DNA of 64,000 nt from Periplaneta americana (GCF_040183065.1 NC_091131.1:100378330-100442329); one strand, 5' to 3'. Counted from the stretch's first letter, positions 24,240 through 35,552 are shown. Translations and numbers: made by a program. The notes: generated from the sequence alone by a model not told the origin.

Positions 24240-24750
24240 AACAAACACGACGGGCCTTCTTCTGCAGAGCGAACATCGACGGATGTCGAACTTTGTCACA
24301 CTCGACTAACTTGAATCGAACATAGTGCCGGCAATACACGTCGCTTTCAACATCCGTATACTCACATAAATATTGTTACTGAGCAATTGTGGTTTATTTG
24401 AATATTATGTGAAGAATGTAATTATAGCTATTTTCTGTCTGTAATTGGTATAGTAACAACTGTCATGTGTTTTTAAAACATAATGTGATGTATCTATATG
24501 TACATATATTTCTGTGGATGTTTAATCATATTTTTGTAATAAAAATTACCTATCATTGCATCCAAATAAAACTTCACAAGATTTGTTCCAAAATCCTTAT
24601 TCAGCTAAAAGCATTAATGTGTGGGAGGGGAGGGTAGGAGAGGCCAGCGAACTTCAAAAGCACAGATCATACAAGAAGCAAGCTCGAGCGAGCTTCTTCA
24701 AAGACGACTTCAGTTCTTGTCACGCTCGACAAACTTGAACCGAACATAGA
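24240..24750. repeat. duplicated CTCGAC-AACTTGAA-CGAACATAG module
   Basis: The phrase CTCGACTAACTTGAATCGAA at 24302 recurs as CTCGACAAACTTGAACCGAA at 24726, each followed by CATAG. The second copy has a near-palindrome AAGCTCGAGCGAGCTT just upstream. No coding assignment. Confidence 0.55.
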
Positions 24751-25520
24751 GATTGAAATGCACGACACTACTTCCTATACACCCATCCTCCTAACGGTTT
24801 CTATATCTTAAAAGATTATTTTCAGCATTTTAATTTTTGTTTAGCATTAGACGCAGAAGTTAAGTGATTATAGTGTATTTACAAGGACTACAGCTCGATA
24901 TCACATTACCCGGACTAGTCAGAATTATTATTATGGCCTTGAATTCTATGCCGTTGTTTGCACTATTCAACCATTATTAAAATTAATCACATTGTATGTA
25001 AATGATGCTTTGACATATTGAAGTATGCATTTCATTGGAATTTTTGTCATAGCAAGTAACTAAGAGTGAAAAATTGGTCGTCAGTTCAACTTGGGTGAAA
25101 CAAATTTGTTTTCAAACAAATTGTTTCATATTTTGTTTGTTTTTTGACTAACACTAAGTCGCATTTCGATTTATATTTTGTAGAGAGACGTGAACAAGAC
25201 TCAAAAGTTCTTGATTTCAACACAGCGTGGAGGATAAAACAAGAGTTTCTTCATAGATTTTAGTGTTTTGATTGCAACTTCCTACACACTTACGATCGTA
25301 TATTCGACATACACAGCAGACACTCAAGTATGTAGCTACTGTACATGCGTCCATGATAAAGCATGAACGATAGGTCTAGACCTACTACTGCTTGTGCTTT
25401 GTCACAGTGATTTATGAACTAGTGTCATATGTCAGGAGACAAACAACTATTGTGGAATAAATTAATGGATGCATTCGTGTTCATTACAGACTAGATGGAA
25501 AAACATTGCTTTAATTCATG
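24751..25520. other. no supported gene
   Basis: AT-rich sequence without a recognisable ORF or repeat end. Confidence 0.45.
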
Positions 25521-25527
25521 TACAGTA

Positions 25528-25660
25528 AATTAATTAATTAATTATGGTTTATTTAACCACGTTCGCAACTGCTGATGTTCCGGAATTTTGTCCCGGAGGA
25601 CTTTTTTACGTGCCAGTAAATCTACCGACATGAACCTGTCGCATTTAAGCACATTTAACG
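25528..25660 (-). mobile_element. SINE family D, 3' part, minus strand
   Basis: It matches, inverted, the body of the SINE at 37375-37600: GCGACAGGTTCATGTCGGTA and the CGGAACATCAGCAGTTGCGA region. The tRNA head is lacking. Confidence 0.7.
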
Positions 25661-26096
25661 TAACAAATTAAGCTTTTGATTTAAAGTACAGGGCAATTCT
25701 AAATGATTGATACAAAAAGAAAACATTCCTGTGACTGCTGTAACGAATTTATTTCACAGAAAAAAATATAAAATGAAAAGTTAACTCTTCAAATTCTGGT
25801 TTGCAACGATGAAAACATTGAAAACTCACCATTGCTCACTAGAGGCGCTGTTAATCAAAATGGAGGCATCAGCGATATAAAAAGCTTATTATGTCCAAGA
25901 ATACGCAAAAAGGTTATCGATAATCGTTGTTCAGAGACACTTCCGGACAAAGTTTGCTAAGAAACAGCTCACCACCACAACCTCGTAAGGTGTACCTCGA
26001 CATTCTGTCCGAGTGGTTATTGCCCCAATTGGAAGAAGAGATAGCCGACTACATTTTGCAGCAAGACGGTGCCACTCCACATTGATCAGGCTAGAT

Positions 26097-27183
26097 CAGC
26101 GTTTCTCAAACTTTTTGAAGTGGGGACCACTTTTTTTAAGTCAGAACAGTTCTGCGGACCACTTTACTCTTATTTCTTTCAAAAGAAAATTTATCATTTT
26201 TGTAGCATATTTTAATGCCAGTATACTTATATTTTAAAATATAATTAATTTATTTCAATTAATTTTATATTAGTATTAACTAATTAAGTTAATGTTAATA
26301 GAAGAAAATTCATTATATATTTTTTAATAATTCAAGTCAATTAGAGTTTGGATAATTTTTAACTGTTAATTTAAAAAAAAATAAATGTTGGTACTCACAT
26401 TAATACTGTATTTCGACAGGTTTACTTTTTACACTTGTGTGTTTCGTCTCTAAGTGCCGTTTCAATTTCGTGAGTTTCATAAACTCGTTTGAAAGCACTT
26501 CGTAACAAACGACGCACCGAGGTTTTGGTTCACTCTCATTGCCACACCAAGTAAATCCAAGTTCCAAATAACTCTTGTTATATTTACGAAAGTATTTTTT
26601 CTTTGAACAGCTACCACTAGGACTAGATATTTCTTTAATTGCACTAGAATCACTAATATTCATATCTTCACACACAGCTTCTGAAGTATTAGCACTGCCT
26701 AAATGAAGCGTATCATCACGTTCCTTTCTTTTCAAAGATGTATAATGGACACTATTTAATAGAGACATAGACAACTACTAGCGTGTACCACATAAGAAGG
26801 ATTTCAAACAAGTGACTGCTAAACAGGTAAGCGATGAATCAACAATGCACAGAATGTGTTGTAAGTTACTTGTGATTGGCTGCAAAAAAATATAATTAGA
26901 AAGGTATTACAATTTGAATTTCTGGATCTGATTCGCCCGGATTTTAAAATAGGCGGAGTCTAAAATTTCTTATATCGTCAATTGGAAAAACAGGAATAAA
27001 AAAATTAATGCAGGAACATGTCCGATTTACAACAAGTAATTTCCAAACTCTGAGATTTTCAGCTATGGTATGAGGTACGCAATTCGTTTGAATTTTATTT
27101 TTTCTTCTGTCTTTTTTGAAGGACCACAAGAGCAGACCTCGAGGACCACAGGTGGTCCGCGGACTATAGTTTGAGAAACGCTG
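26097..27183 (-). mobile_element. hAT element (Charlie/Buster-like), perfect 8 bp duplication
   Basis: The ends are CAGCGTTTCTCAAACT and its exact inverse. The octamer ggctagat flanks both sides (26089-26096, 27184-27191). It is inserted into transposase-derived sequence of the surrounding Tc1/mariner element. It retains only a BED zinc-finger exon, so it depended on another hAT for movement. Confidence 0.95.
26400..26774 (-). CDS. hAT transposase N-terminus with BED zinc finger
   Basis: The 124-codon open frame has a Ser-rich leader and then YNKSYLELGFTWCGNESEPK, CVVCYEVLSNEFMKLTKLKR and HLETKHTSVKSKP. This is a BED-type C2H2 finger (Cys-x2-Cys then His-x3-5-His) as in hAT proteins of the ZBED5/SCAND3 and GTF2IRD2 type; such fingers bind the transposon ends. 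The frame is intact but stops after the finger region; no catalytic domain follows within the element. It may be the first exon of a once longer gene. Confidence 0.85.
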   Translation of the reverse strand: MSMSLLNSVHYTSLKRKERDDTLHLGSANTSEAVCEDMNISDSSAIKEISSPSGSCSKKKYFRKYNKSYLELGFTWCGNESEPKPRCVVCYEVLSNEFMKLTKLKRHLETKHTSVKSKPVEIQY

Positions 27184-27699
27184 GGCTAGATCAATTGAGT
27201 CAACCGCATCGCCTATCCGTTGACAGGGTTGTGGAAAGAAATGGAGTAATTGTGTACACATCTGCCGTGTCACAAATGACGCCCACATCGAACATCTGTG
27301 AATGTCCATAGAAACTTGGAAAGGTAACCTTTCATACTATATTTGTATTTGCGAAATCAATTCATTACGGCAGTCATAGGAATATCTTCTTTTTGTACCA
27401 ATAATTTAGAATTGCCCTGTGTAATAATTAATTGCTAGTGAAGTGTGATGCTGAGAAGCTCCTTATGTGAATAGGAAAACGTCCCGCTATTTGAAGAATC
27501 ACAGATATTGTGTGTTTGGTAATGAGTTGTTTGCTGCAGTGTGTATTGAAGACGATGTTTGAAAAAGCAACAAACATTTTGCTTCAAGCAGCCTGAAACA
27601 GTTTGCCGCACTATGTGCCTAACCTAAAACAATGTATAAACATATCAGAATAAACATGTACGTCGTCTTCAACGGTATAGAAATATAGAGATTACCATA

Positions 27700-27810
27700 C
27701 TATCTATTGGGTCAAAGGTTCGTAGATTCAAACCTGGCTGAGGGCAATGATTTTTCAAGGGGCTATATAATCCTTAGAAGTAAAGCTGTGAGTCCCGTGT
27801 TATAGATTTA
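27700..27810 (+). repeat. tRNA-like SINE fragment
   Basis: It contains AAAGGTTCGTAGATTCAAACC with a B box (AGATTCAAACC) followed by GGCTGAGGGCAATGATTTTT. The body is short and not shared with the other families I grouped here. Confidence 0.5.
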
Positions 27811-27825
27811 GAGCACGTAATATTC

Positions 27826-28265
27826 AATTCAATTCAATTTATTAAGCCATTAGACAAACAGTGATAGACTTCGTCACAAATACAGAAGGTGAAAAAACAT
27901 AGTACAAATATATATATAATTTAAAAGAGTAAAGTTTAATTAGAACAATGAAAACACGAACTATTTTGGAACTATAAAAATTAATGAACACACTCCACTC
28001 TTAATATATTACTTATAACTAAATGTAGTAGATAGACAACTTTATTTATTTAAAAACAATTTCATTTGAATATATGTTTAAAAAAGTCATCTACAGAGTA
28101 GAAAGAATTAATTAAAAGCCAATTATAAAATATAGTTTTGAAAGTATTGGTTGGTAACTTACAATATTGACTGGGAAGTTTACTATATAATCTCATCCAC
28201 ATGACAGAAAAATTTGTATTAGTCTTATGTAACTTACTATTATGACAAGTGTTGTATTGCATGTT
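27826..28265 (-). mobile_element. LINE 3' end with C-terminal coding remnant
   Basis: The minus strand encodes YNTCHNSKLHKTNTNFSVMW then RLYSKLPSQYCKLPTN and NSFYSVDDFF. This is the conserved C-terminal segment after the reverse transcriptase in jockey/CR1-like LINEs. The 3' untranslated part ends in GAATTGAATTGAAT repeats near 27826, a simple-repeat tail. It is 5'-truncated within the last 70 codons. Confidence 0.7.
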
Positions 28266-28439
28266 TCCACGTATTCACATTTTTTTTATGTTCTAGTGAT
28301 ATTTAACTTATTTTATATTTTTGTTTTCATATTTTCCGATAATGGTATATCTCTAATGTGATAAGTTGAGCTATATATAAACATAATTTTCCTTACTGTG
28401 TATACTTAAAAATATTGTATTCATTGTATGCTTTGTACT

Positions 28440-28544
28440 GCACTATTGTATTACTAATATTAGTATTATTATTACTATTAGGCCTGTTATTATTTTATTT
28501 ATTTATTATTATTATTATTATCATCATTATTATCATTACTATTC

Positions 28545-28599
<55 letters not shown>

Positions 28600-28863
28600 C
28601 AATAATTGTCTTATTTTTTTACACTTTGTAGGCCTCATTTATTTTTGACCTGCTGTTCACATTTTATTATGCTTTTTTCTTTCTTTCTGTATGTTATATA
28701 TTATGTCTGATTTCTTCTTACTTGTTGTTTACATTTTATTATTATTATCTTATTCAATTTTGTGTGTACTTTGTAAATTTGTAGTGTTTCTATAACGCAG
28801 TTTTTACTCCTGGTTGAGTGTTAGAGAAGGCCGTATGGCCTTAACTCTGCCAGGTTAAATAAA

Positions 28864-28904
<41 letters not shown>

Positions 28905-28905
28905 A
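28440..28905 (+). mobile_element. LINE 3' untranslated region with conserved hairpin
   Basis: The sequence ends GAGAAGGCCGTATGGCCTTA then ACTCTGCCAGGTTAAATAAA and an ATT repeat. AAGGCC pairs with GGCCTT around a short loop, and GAG pairs with CTC outside it. The same 3' end occurs at 38405, 57505 and, inverted, at 30640. No coding part is left. An ATT microsatellite lies at 28503-28602. Confidence 0.7.
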
Positions 28906-29005
28906 ATAATTTCTTCACTATTTCTAATTTCATGATCATGTATATTGGTCACTAATGAGTAATTGTCTATGTTAAGTCGAGTGTGAAGGACTAGGTCGTA
29001 AATAT

Positions 29006-29254
29006 GAGGGGTTCACAACCAGAATGGACCAAGTCCATGTGGAATAGTTCTAAGATATTGAGTCTTAAAGTTCCTGGCTCACGATTAGCAACATTCACCT
29101 TCCATAGGAAATGCTGCCCTCTGTAGAGTAACAAATGAGTTATGGACTTTGTTTGTTATGGCAATGAATAAATCTAAGTTTTCTTCATCCAAGATTGTAT
29201 TAATCCACAAACTGATCACTGGTGGACTTGGTCCACTCAGGTTGTGAGCCCCTC
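29006..29254. mobile_element. MITE, 249 bp, ATAT duplication (family M1-related)
   Basis: The ends are GAGGGGTTCACAACC and the inverse of GAGGGGCTCACAACC, with the inner parts AATGGACCAAGTCCA and AGTGGACCAAGTCCA. ATAT flanks both sides. The terminus resembles that of the 237 bp elements at 378 and 38956, and the flank length is the same, so these probably used related transposases. Confidence 0.85.
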
Positions 29255-29452
29255 ATATGACTGTTAATATCTGTGATTTTATGAAAAGTGGTCGACAATA
29301 TTCAAGATAGTTTGATTGACATAGAATTCTAATGGCTTTCTTTTGCAAAATCGAGACACTCCCAATTTTGGTACCATAGTTGGTTCCAGGAAAAATTTAT
29401 CGTCCTTTGCTTACCGAAGTTGAATAATTTAAATGTCGAATAACCCGTGCTT

Positions 29453-29486
29453 CTGCAGTTTAAAGCGTCGTTAAATAAAACCCTAC
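29453..29486 (+). repeat. SINE body A 3' tail
   Basis: AAAGCGTCGTTAAATAAAACC matches the GTCGTTAAATAACC tail of the SINE at 8960. Only the last 30 bp are present. Confidence 0.5.
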
Positions 29487-30034
29487 AGTAAATATATTCA
29501 TATAGTGAAGAATTCCGGGTAAGGGGGTTTAAAAATAATTATATGTCATATAAATTATTCCCGGTTGAAGTGACTCGTAAGTACAGAATAACACAGAGAA
29601 AATCCATTCAAATTTCGTTTACAAAAATTCGCTATGCAGAAACAGAATGCTGAAGATCATTTTTCCGGTGTCAGGGATGCTGAAATCATATATTTCTGTG
29701 AAAGTCTCAAGATCCGTCACCTTGACTTGGGTTTTCGGAGGCCGGACCCGGAACGAATCCTTGCACTTACGCTAACATTGGCCCATTGTGCGCGCTACAT
29801 AATACGATGATTGTCCATGTCCGACTGTTTTCCTGGATGGTATTCGTGAATTCGATGCTGACAGGCGGCCATCCTGCTTCAGGCTGACAGAGCCAGGTCC
29901 CATCCTCAGACGAGTACATGACGAGCTCTAGGGCCCGGAGCCTCAAGTTCTTATACCAGCACCGGGAAACCATACTACCCTCAAGACTTCACCCTGGCCT
30001 ATTTCTAACTCCTGCAGACGATAAATGAAATAAG

Positions 30035-30610
30035 GCGGTGGAAAGTGCTGATGAAATGATAGAAGGAAACGGGAGTACCCCGAGAAAAATTGTCTGAAAG
30101 TCTACTTTGCTAATGAAAAATTCCATCGCGTCCTCGAACACGACTTGTCTGGGTGGAAGGCCAGCTCAATAGCGCTTGAGCTACAGACACTGAGCTGCCT
30201 TGGCTTAGTGGATAGCGTACTCGCTTCCCTACATGGTACAGTACAATGATTTAGTCCTGACAGTCGCCTGCGATCTGCGCCTGGGTCAGGCGAGTCCATT
30301 TAGTTACGTCAAGGGGTGTTTGGGTTATTCACTGGCTTGCCTTCGCAGCGATCGGATGTCATGCGTGCGGTAGAGCTGTATGTTTCCAATGTAAATTAAG
30401 CTGTACTGCATTCCTTTGCCGACCGCTCGTTCCTATCTCTACTCCGGAACTCTCCCCACTCCTCCTATTACTTCCCCTCTTTCGTGCCGCTGAGCTGTCA
30501 GGACTAACTAATCGGGCCGTACAGAGTAGATGTCCCTTGTCATTTGCTTTCCTGTGGTGTCTCCGCGGTGGCTCTCTGCATGCCGACACACGAAGGAGGA
30601 GGCTCGCAGT
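30035..30610 (+). mobile_element. SINE cluster, interrupted by a MITE
   Basis: A tRNA-like head (CTTGGCTTAGTGGATAGCG) at 30190-30230 is followed by the MITE at 30250-30507 and then by CTGTGGTGTCTCCGCGGTGG and GAGGCTCGCAGTGCA, which match the 3' part of the SINE at 20045-20250. The segment 30035-30180 shares ACCCCGAGAAAAAT with 2040 and is a separate SINE fragment. Confidence 0.6.
30250..30507 (+). mobile_element. MITE, 258 bp (family M2)
   Basis: The ends are TTTAGTCCTGACAG and the inverse with one changed base (CTGTCAGGACTAA). The interior is colinear with the reverse complement of 16435-16672. It sits inside SINE sequence. Confidence 0.85.
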
Positions 30611-30619
30611 GCATATCTA

Positions 30620-30795
30620 TCTAATATTAATAGTATTAGTATTTATTTATTTAACCTGGTAGAGATAAGGCCGTCAGGCCTTCTCTGACCCCCCCTTTCC
30701 TTGTGTATGGTTCAAAGAGTATTAAAGCCTAGACACCGAAAAGTAAATTACGAAGAAGGCAAAAGTAGGTACATATAGTAAGAATTTAAGAAGAC

Positions 30796-30856
<61 letters not shown>

Positions 30857-31000
30857 TGCATAAATTAATATTGGAGTTTTTAATATGAAATTAATAATTA
30901 AAACAAGGCTGTGTCTATAACATGGTAATTTTTTAAGCCACATTTTGAGAAATTTAGTGTACATATATATTATCAAGAAAATTATAACAATAATTTATTG
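30620..31000 (-). mobile_element. LINE 3' end, minus strand
   Basis: On the minus strand, GAGAAGGCCTGACGGCCTTA then TCTCTACCAGGTTAAATAAA is the conserved hairpin-plus-tail 3' end. The loop differs (TGAC) but both stem halves are conserved. An AAT microsatellite at 30797-30853 lies in the presumed untranslated region. Confidence 0.65.
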
Positions 31001-31630
31001 CAACATATTTACGAACTGTGTCCGATTATAATCGGTGGACACGTTTTTCTGTAACTATCAGCTCAAATAAGATATTTTTTTTTAAGAAAATACAAATTTA
31101 TGAACAAAACAAACGCAGTTGTTTTTATTATTTTCACGTAAAACGCTAGTGCTTGCGAAGTTAAGTGGATCATTTGAGTAACAGTTAAGACGTTCTATAT
31201 TTAAAAAAGCGCAGACCCAACACTTAGGAGTTTGGGAAGCTAAAACTTTTCTATTTATTTTGCATTGTAGGAAGGTCAGTGCAAGAGAATTATAGTCGAT
31301 TAAACATGTAACAGTGGTAGAAGCAAAAAGGACGTATGGGCCTGGTAATATTCCGTCGCGGAAAGCGGTCACTAGGACTACAAAGACATATTTAGGACAT
31401 GCATGTAAGACTTTATCTTGTTTAATATGATTAGATTCAGTTTTTCTGTACTGAATTGGACCAGCTATGATGATTCTGAGTAATGTGTTTGGCTCTGAAC
31501 CCTATGTTAATGGTTCCAGAAGGTGCAGTGGCAGATTTCTTGCATCTGTTTCTTTGCTCTACTTTTTTTTCTTTACAATACGAACGTGAAGAGAGAATAT
31601 TTTGATACTGTAAAATATATATTTTGAGAT
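31001..31630. other. no supported gene
   Basis: A 96-codon minus-strand frame (31082-31372) has no motif I recognise. Confidence 0.4.
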
Positions 31631-31639
31631 TATGGCAGA

Positions 31640-32700
31640 AATATACGCTAGAAGTTGAAGGAATCCCCATTGAATTAGTGAAATGTATGATGAAGACAAG
31701 AAGAAAATTATGTCAATATGCAACGAAATTTATGAGAAAGACGAATGGCCTGAAGATTTTACGGAGACAGTGTTGCATCCAATACCGAAGAAAAATAATG
31801 CCAAGAAATGTAACCAATTCAGGAATATCAGCCTGATATAGCACTCGACGAAGATTCTCCTGCGAATACTGAATAGACATTTGTATTCTAAGATGGAAGG
31901 ACAGTTGGAAGAAGAGCAGTTTGGCCTCAGGAAGGGAAAAGGAACGAGAAATACAATTGGACTGCTGCGAGCAATCGGCGAAAGATTACCTCGAGAAGAA
32001 TAAAGAAGTGTATATAGCTAGTGTTTGCGAATCTACTTAGAAAAGGCATTTGACAGAGTAGATTGCAATAAACTGATGGGAATCCTGAAGAAAATTGGTA
32101 TGGATTTAAAAGAGATGGCTGTTCTGTAACCTTTGTATGAAACAACGGGTCAAAGTCAAGATAGGAGAAGGAATGTTAGAGGGAAGTGAAATAAGGAGAC
32201 AAGCATGCTCTTTATCACCTACCGTGTTCAACATCTACTTGAAGAATTTAGTGAAAAACTGTTTTCAAAACATGGGGGTGATAATAGGAGGAAGAAGAAT
32301 AAAGTGCACAAGATTTGCTGATGATATGACGTTGTCAGCAGAAGAAAAGATGATATTAAGAGATATGCTACTGGAGCTAAATGACAGTTGTGAGCAGTGT
32401 GGGATGAAGATAAATGCAAACAAGAAGAAAAATAAAGAAGGTAAACGTGTGAATTCGAAATGAAGCAGTGGTACAAGTGGACAGCTTCAGATATTTGGAG
32501 TGTATTATAAGCAGTAACATGAGCTGCTGCCAGGAAGCCAAAAGTAGGATAGCAATGGCAAAGGAAGTTTTTAATAGAAAAAGAACTAAGGAAGAGACTA
32601 GTGAAGTGTTTTATGTGGAGTGTGACATTGTATGAGGCAGAAACATAGACTTTACGACGGAGTGAAGAGATGCAACTAGAATAAAGTTGCTAGATTTTTT
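31640..32700 (+). pseudogene. LINE reverse transcriptase, decayed
   Basis: Reading across frames: VLHPIPKKNNAKKCNQFRNI, ILLRILNRHLYSKMEGQLEE, EQFGLRKGKGTRNTIGLL, LEKAFDRVD, then an open piece with SLSPTVFNIYLKNLVKN and RFADDMTLSAEEKMILRDML, finishing with CQEAKSRIAMAKEVFNRK-like and LYEAETWTLRRSEE. These are reverse transcriptase blocks in order, with the FADD catalytic motif near 32320. Stops and frameshifts are numerous. It has no endonuclease domain here. A related C-terminus is at 57740-58195. Confidence 0.85.
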
Positions 32701-33231
32701 ATTTATTTTTTATTTATTTTTTTACAATTTCTGGGGACCAGAATTGACGTATGAAAATACTACTTTTGACATTTATGTTAGCTTACTATTCACTTATATT
32801 TTTTCAGATACTTTGAGAACACTCATCGCAATTACACACTAAAATATTCATTCTGATTAGCTACCAGTACTACTTAAACTACTGGTATTTTCAGAAGTGT
32901 GAATTTTTTAGCAGGTCTTGTCAGAATTCCAATTTTGCAGCAAATTCCTGACAGGTTATGTTTAAGTTGATTATGATAACAATCATAGCTGGAACAGTTT
33001 TTTGACTCATTCTGGATTTTTGGGATATTCATTGGAGTAGGGTTGCCATATTTCGTAATAACAAGAAATAATAATATTTGTTAATATTTTTATTTCATCA
33101 AGAAATACCGACCATTTTATTGAAAAACTGCAACGACATAAATCATTCCTTACCAGTTTGCCTAATGATATGACTAAAATTCAGAATCGCAATGGAGTGA
33201 AATGTGTTATTTTTAAAATGGTGTGACAGTA

Positions 33232-33453
33232 CAGAGCGTTTGTAGCTCGGCCGGACCTTTATAACCTAACCTAAATAATATAAACAAGTGTTAGAAAAGT
33301 TTTAATTAGGGATGATGAAATAAATAAGAAAAGTTTTAATTGAGGATGATGAAATAAAAAATAAATATGAATAATTTTAAAAGGAACAATTATTGAAAGT
33401 ACAATTTTCAAATGTGAATGTTTTAGTGGTCCGGCCGAGCTACGAACCCACTG
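33232..33453. mobile_element. MITE, 222 bp, TA duplication
   Basis: The ends are CAGAGCGTTTGTAGCTCGGC and the inverse of CAGTGGGTTCGTAGCTCGGC, both continuing CGGACC. TA flanks both sides. TA targeting points to a Tc1/mariner- or pogo-type transposase. Confidence 0.85.
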
Positions 33454-33829
33454 TATATTTTAATGTTTTCTATATTTTATTTTGATGTAGTGATGATTTG
33501 TGCGGTAAATATTACAACAGAAACCCCCAAAATCGTGGAATTAAGAAAATACAAAAATAAATGTATGAAAGTCACCAGTGCTTCAAAATTAGTTAATTTG
33601 TCACCACCACTTCTATATCTTATATCATGATTCACAGTTTCTGTTTGTGGAACAGGAATTCGGGTTGTACAAAATTTGCAAAAGAAGCTAGAACTCTTCT
33701 CTCGTCAATAAGTCTTTTCCTTTTGGTCACCTGGGGAAACGCGTAATTGGCCGAAAATTACAGAGTTTGACAACTTTGCGTTATAGTATAAGTATTCCAT
33801 GACTAGATTGCAACGTCACGAATATATCG

Positions 33830-34021
33830 GTGTTAATCATACGCCAACAATCTGTGGGAGCACGAGATACCATACCCTCCTTCATTGCCAACATATCTAA
33901 AAACCTGGGGCTAACATACAGCATTGCGAAGGAAATAGCCATTAGTGCCCTCAAAGGATCGGTTCAGATATTGAGAAATCACTTGTATGGGAGTGATAAT
34001 GGAAATTTGAAGTTATCTTAA
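33830..34021 (+). pseudogene. non-LTR retrotransposon C-terminus
   Basis: The open frame has QQSVGARDTIPSFIANISKN and AKEIAISALKGSVQILRNHL, parallel to the end of the LINE protein at 15570-15727 (GARGTSF and SSILQNHL). Only the last 60 residues remain and no upstream domain is recognisable. Confidence 0.65.
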
Positions 34022-34307
34022 CCGATGGCTGTTGATTGGTTTAGATATCAATGCCAACAAATCAGTACTATTATTTTTCTCGCGGTATATGGCATTCAAA
34101 TCATTCTAACCTATCTGATGATCTCCCCCCCCCCCTTTCTTAACTGTAAGTGAGCACGAACGCTATTTAGGTGCAAATTTTTCTGACATTTTGTATATTC
34201 GATTCCCTAACCGTTTCAAATGTGTATCATTTTAACTTTTAGGTGTATTTCCAAATTATGTAATACGCTTTGTCAAATCTGGCAACCTTTTCATAAGGAA
34301 AGCTAAA

Positions 34308-34308
34308 T

Positions 34309-34362
<54 letters not shown>
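34308..34362. repeat. (ATT)n microsatellite
   Basis: About 17 units with one AGT interruption. Confidence 0.95.
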
Positions 34363-34363
<1 letters not shown>

Positions 34364-34419
34364 CTAACGAAACGGTTTCAACTGTGGGTAATCTAACGTG
34401 GCTGGAACTGGTAATAGTG

Positions 34420-34515
34420 AAATTATATTTTGACGATATGAGATCGAAGATTCGCCTTGGATTACCAGACATTTTCGTTACGGTTGAGGGAGGGGGGGGC
34501 CCTGGAAAATCTTAC
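34420..34515 (-). repeat. SINE body A fragment
   Basis: GACGATATGAGATCGAAGAT, GATTACCAGACATTTTCG and TTACGGTTGAGGGA follow the order of the minus-strand SINE body at 42040-42110. Head and tail are absent. Confidence 0.6.
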
Positions 34516-34519
34516 AGAG

Positions 34520-35150
34520 CTTCGGATCAGGAGATATCTGTCTGTCCCCGAGCTGCGCCGATGGCCTGGAACGATCTACTTTCAGTACTGACATACGGCA
34601 AATTGGACAGCCCTTTTCTCTATTGCGGTTTTAGCCGGTTACCTAATTGAGGTGATCAAGATATGGTGTATAATATATTACGTTCTGTGTTTTGTCATTT
34701 TAAACTATTATTCCAGGTGAATGTTAGCATGATGTCCCTGATCTACAAAAATTCACGGAACATACTGTCGTATGATTAACGTGTGCGAGTCTTGTTCGGA
34801 ATTGTCGGCGGGCGAGTGTCGAGGTTGACCACAAAGTCTTGCACTTGTCAATCAGAGTCTCAATTTTCTTGTGTATTTCCTGAATGTGGGTTACAGCCAT
34901 TTCCTTCCAGTCGAAGCCAATTAAACACTAACTCATGCACAAAACTATTAACTAAGTAAGAACATACCGTCGCGGTTTCGTCCTTCATATTCACGTAATA
35001 GGCTAGGCCTACTCATTTACTTCGGTCAGGAGGCCAGTTCTGTTGAGATTGTGCACTAATTTTTCCGAAGAACCTATTAACAAGCAGTCCTTCCTCTCAT
35101 ATTTCTACAGATAATTTGCGGAGAAATGTACGGAAGATAACGAGACCTTA
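34520..35150. other. no supported gene
   Basis: Nothing recognised except one TAGGCCTA octamer at 35004. Confidence 0.45.
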
Positions 35151-35154
35151 TGTA

Positions 35155-35552
35155 CAGTAGTGGCAAAAAAAAAAAAAAAACTGGACCGACCCTTGTAGCT
35201 GACTTCAGAGCCTTGTTCACTCCAGAGCACGTTAGACTGGTAACTAAGACTTTCGTGGTTCGAATCCTGCCTGGGAAGAAAACTTTTTTTTGTTTCTAAT
35301 TCAAATTTATTCCCAATACTTTTCGATTGCAGCAATATTTTACAACTTAATTAACTTATTATTCCCAGAACATGAATTTTACCAGCAATCGAAAAGTATT
35401 GGGAATAACTTTGAATAAGGAACAAAAAAGTTTCCTTCCCAGGCAGGATTCGGACCACGAAAGTCTTAGTTACCAATCTATCGTGCTCTGGAGTGAGTAA
35501 GGCTCTGAAATCAGCTACAAGGGTCAGTCCGGCTTTTTTTTTGCCACTACTG
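35155..35552. mobile_element. Tc1-type foldback MITE with tRNA-like arms, 398 bp
   Basis: The ends are CAGTAGTGGCAAAAAA and its inverse, flanked by TA (35153-35154, 35553-35554). The arms are each about 185 bp and mirror each other around a loop at 35330-35380. Each arm carries GTGGTTCGAATCCTGCCTGG or its equivalent, a B-box-like sequence. A fragment with GACTGGTAACGAGTGTGGTT is found at 58340-58385 on the minus strand. Confidence 0.88.

Larger units (their letters stand above)
25870..27292 (+). pseudogene. IS630/Tc1/mariner transposase scraps, split by hAT
   Basis: The first part includes QRHFRTKFAKKQ (an N-terminal helix region) and, separated by a deletion, KVYLDILSEWLLPQLEEEIA followed by DYILQQDGATPH, the second catalytic Asp region. 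After the hAT insertion the sequence resumes and closes with CRVTNDAHIEHL and a stop near 27290, the usual C-terminal motif of this family. The SPD block with the third acidic residue is missing. Non-functional. Confidence 0.85.
25689..27419 (+). mobile_element. Tc1/mariner element with about 60 bp TIRs and nested hAT
   Basis: The ends are CAGGGCAATTCTAAATGATT and the inverse of CAGGGCAATTCTAAATTATT, with similarity continuing for about 60 bp. TA precedes the left end; the right flank is TGTA. Inside are two transposase scraps in plus orientation (25870-26085 and 27192-27292) and a hAT element at 26097-27183. Without the hAT the element would be about 640 bp, so it was already internally deleted. 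Confidence 0.88.
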
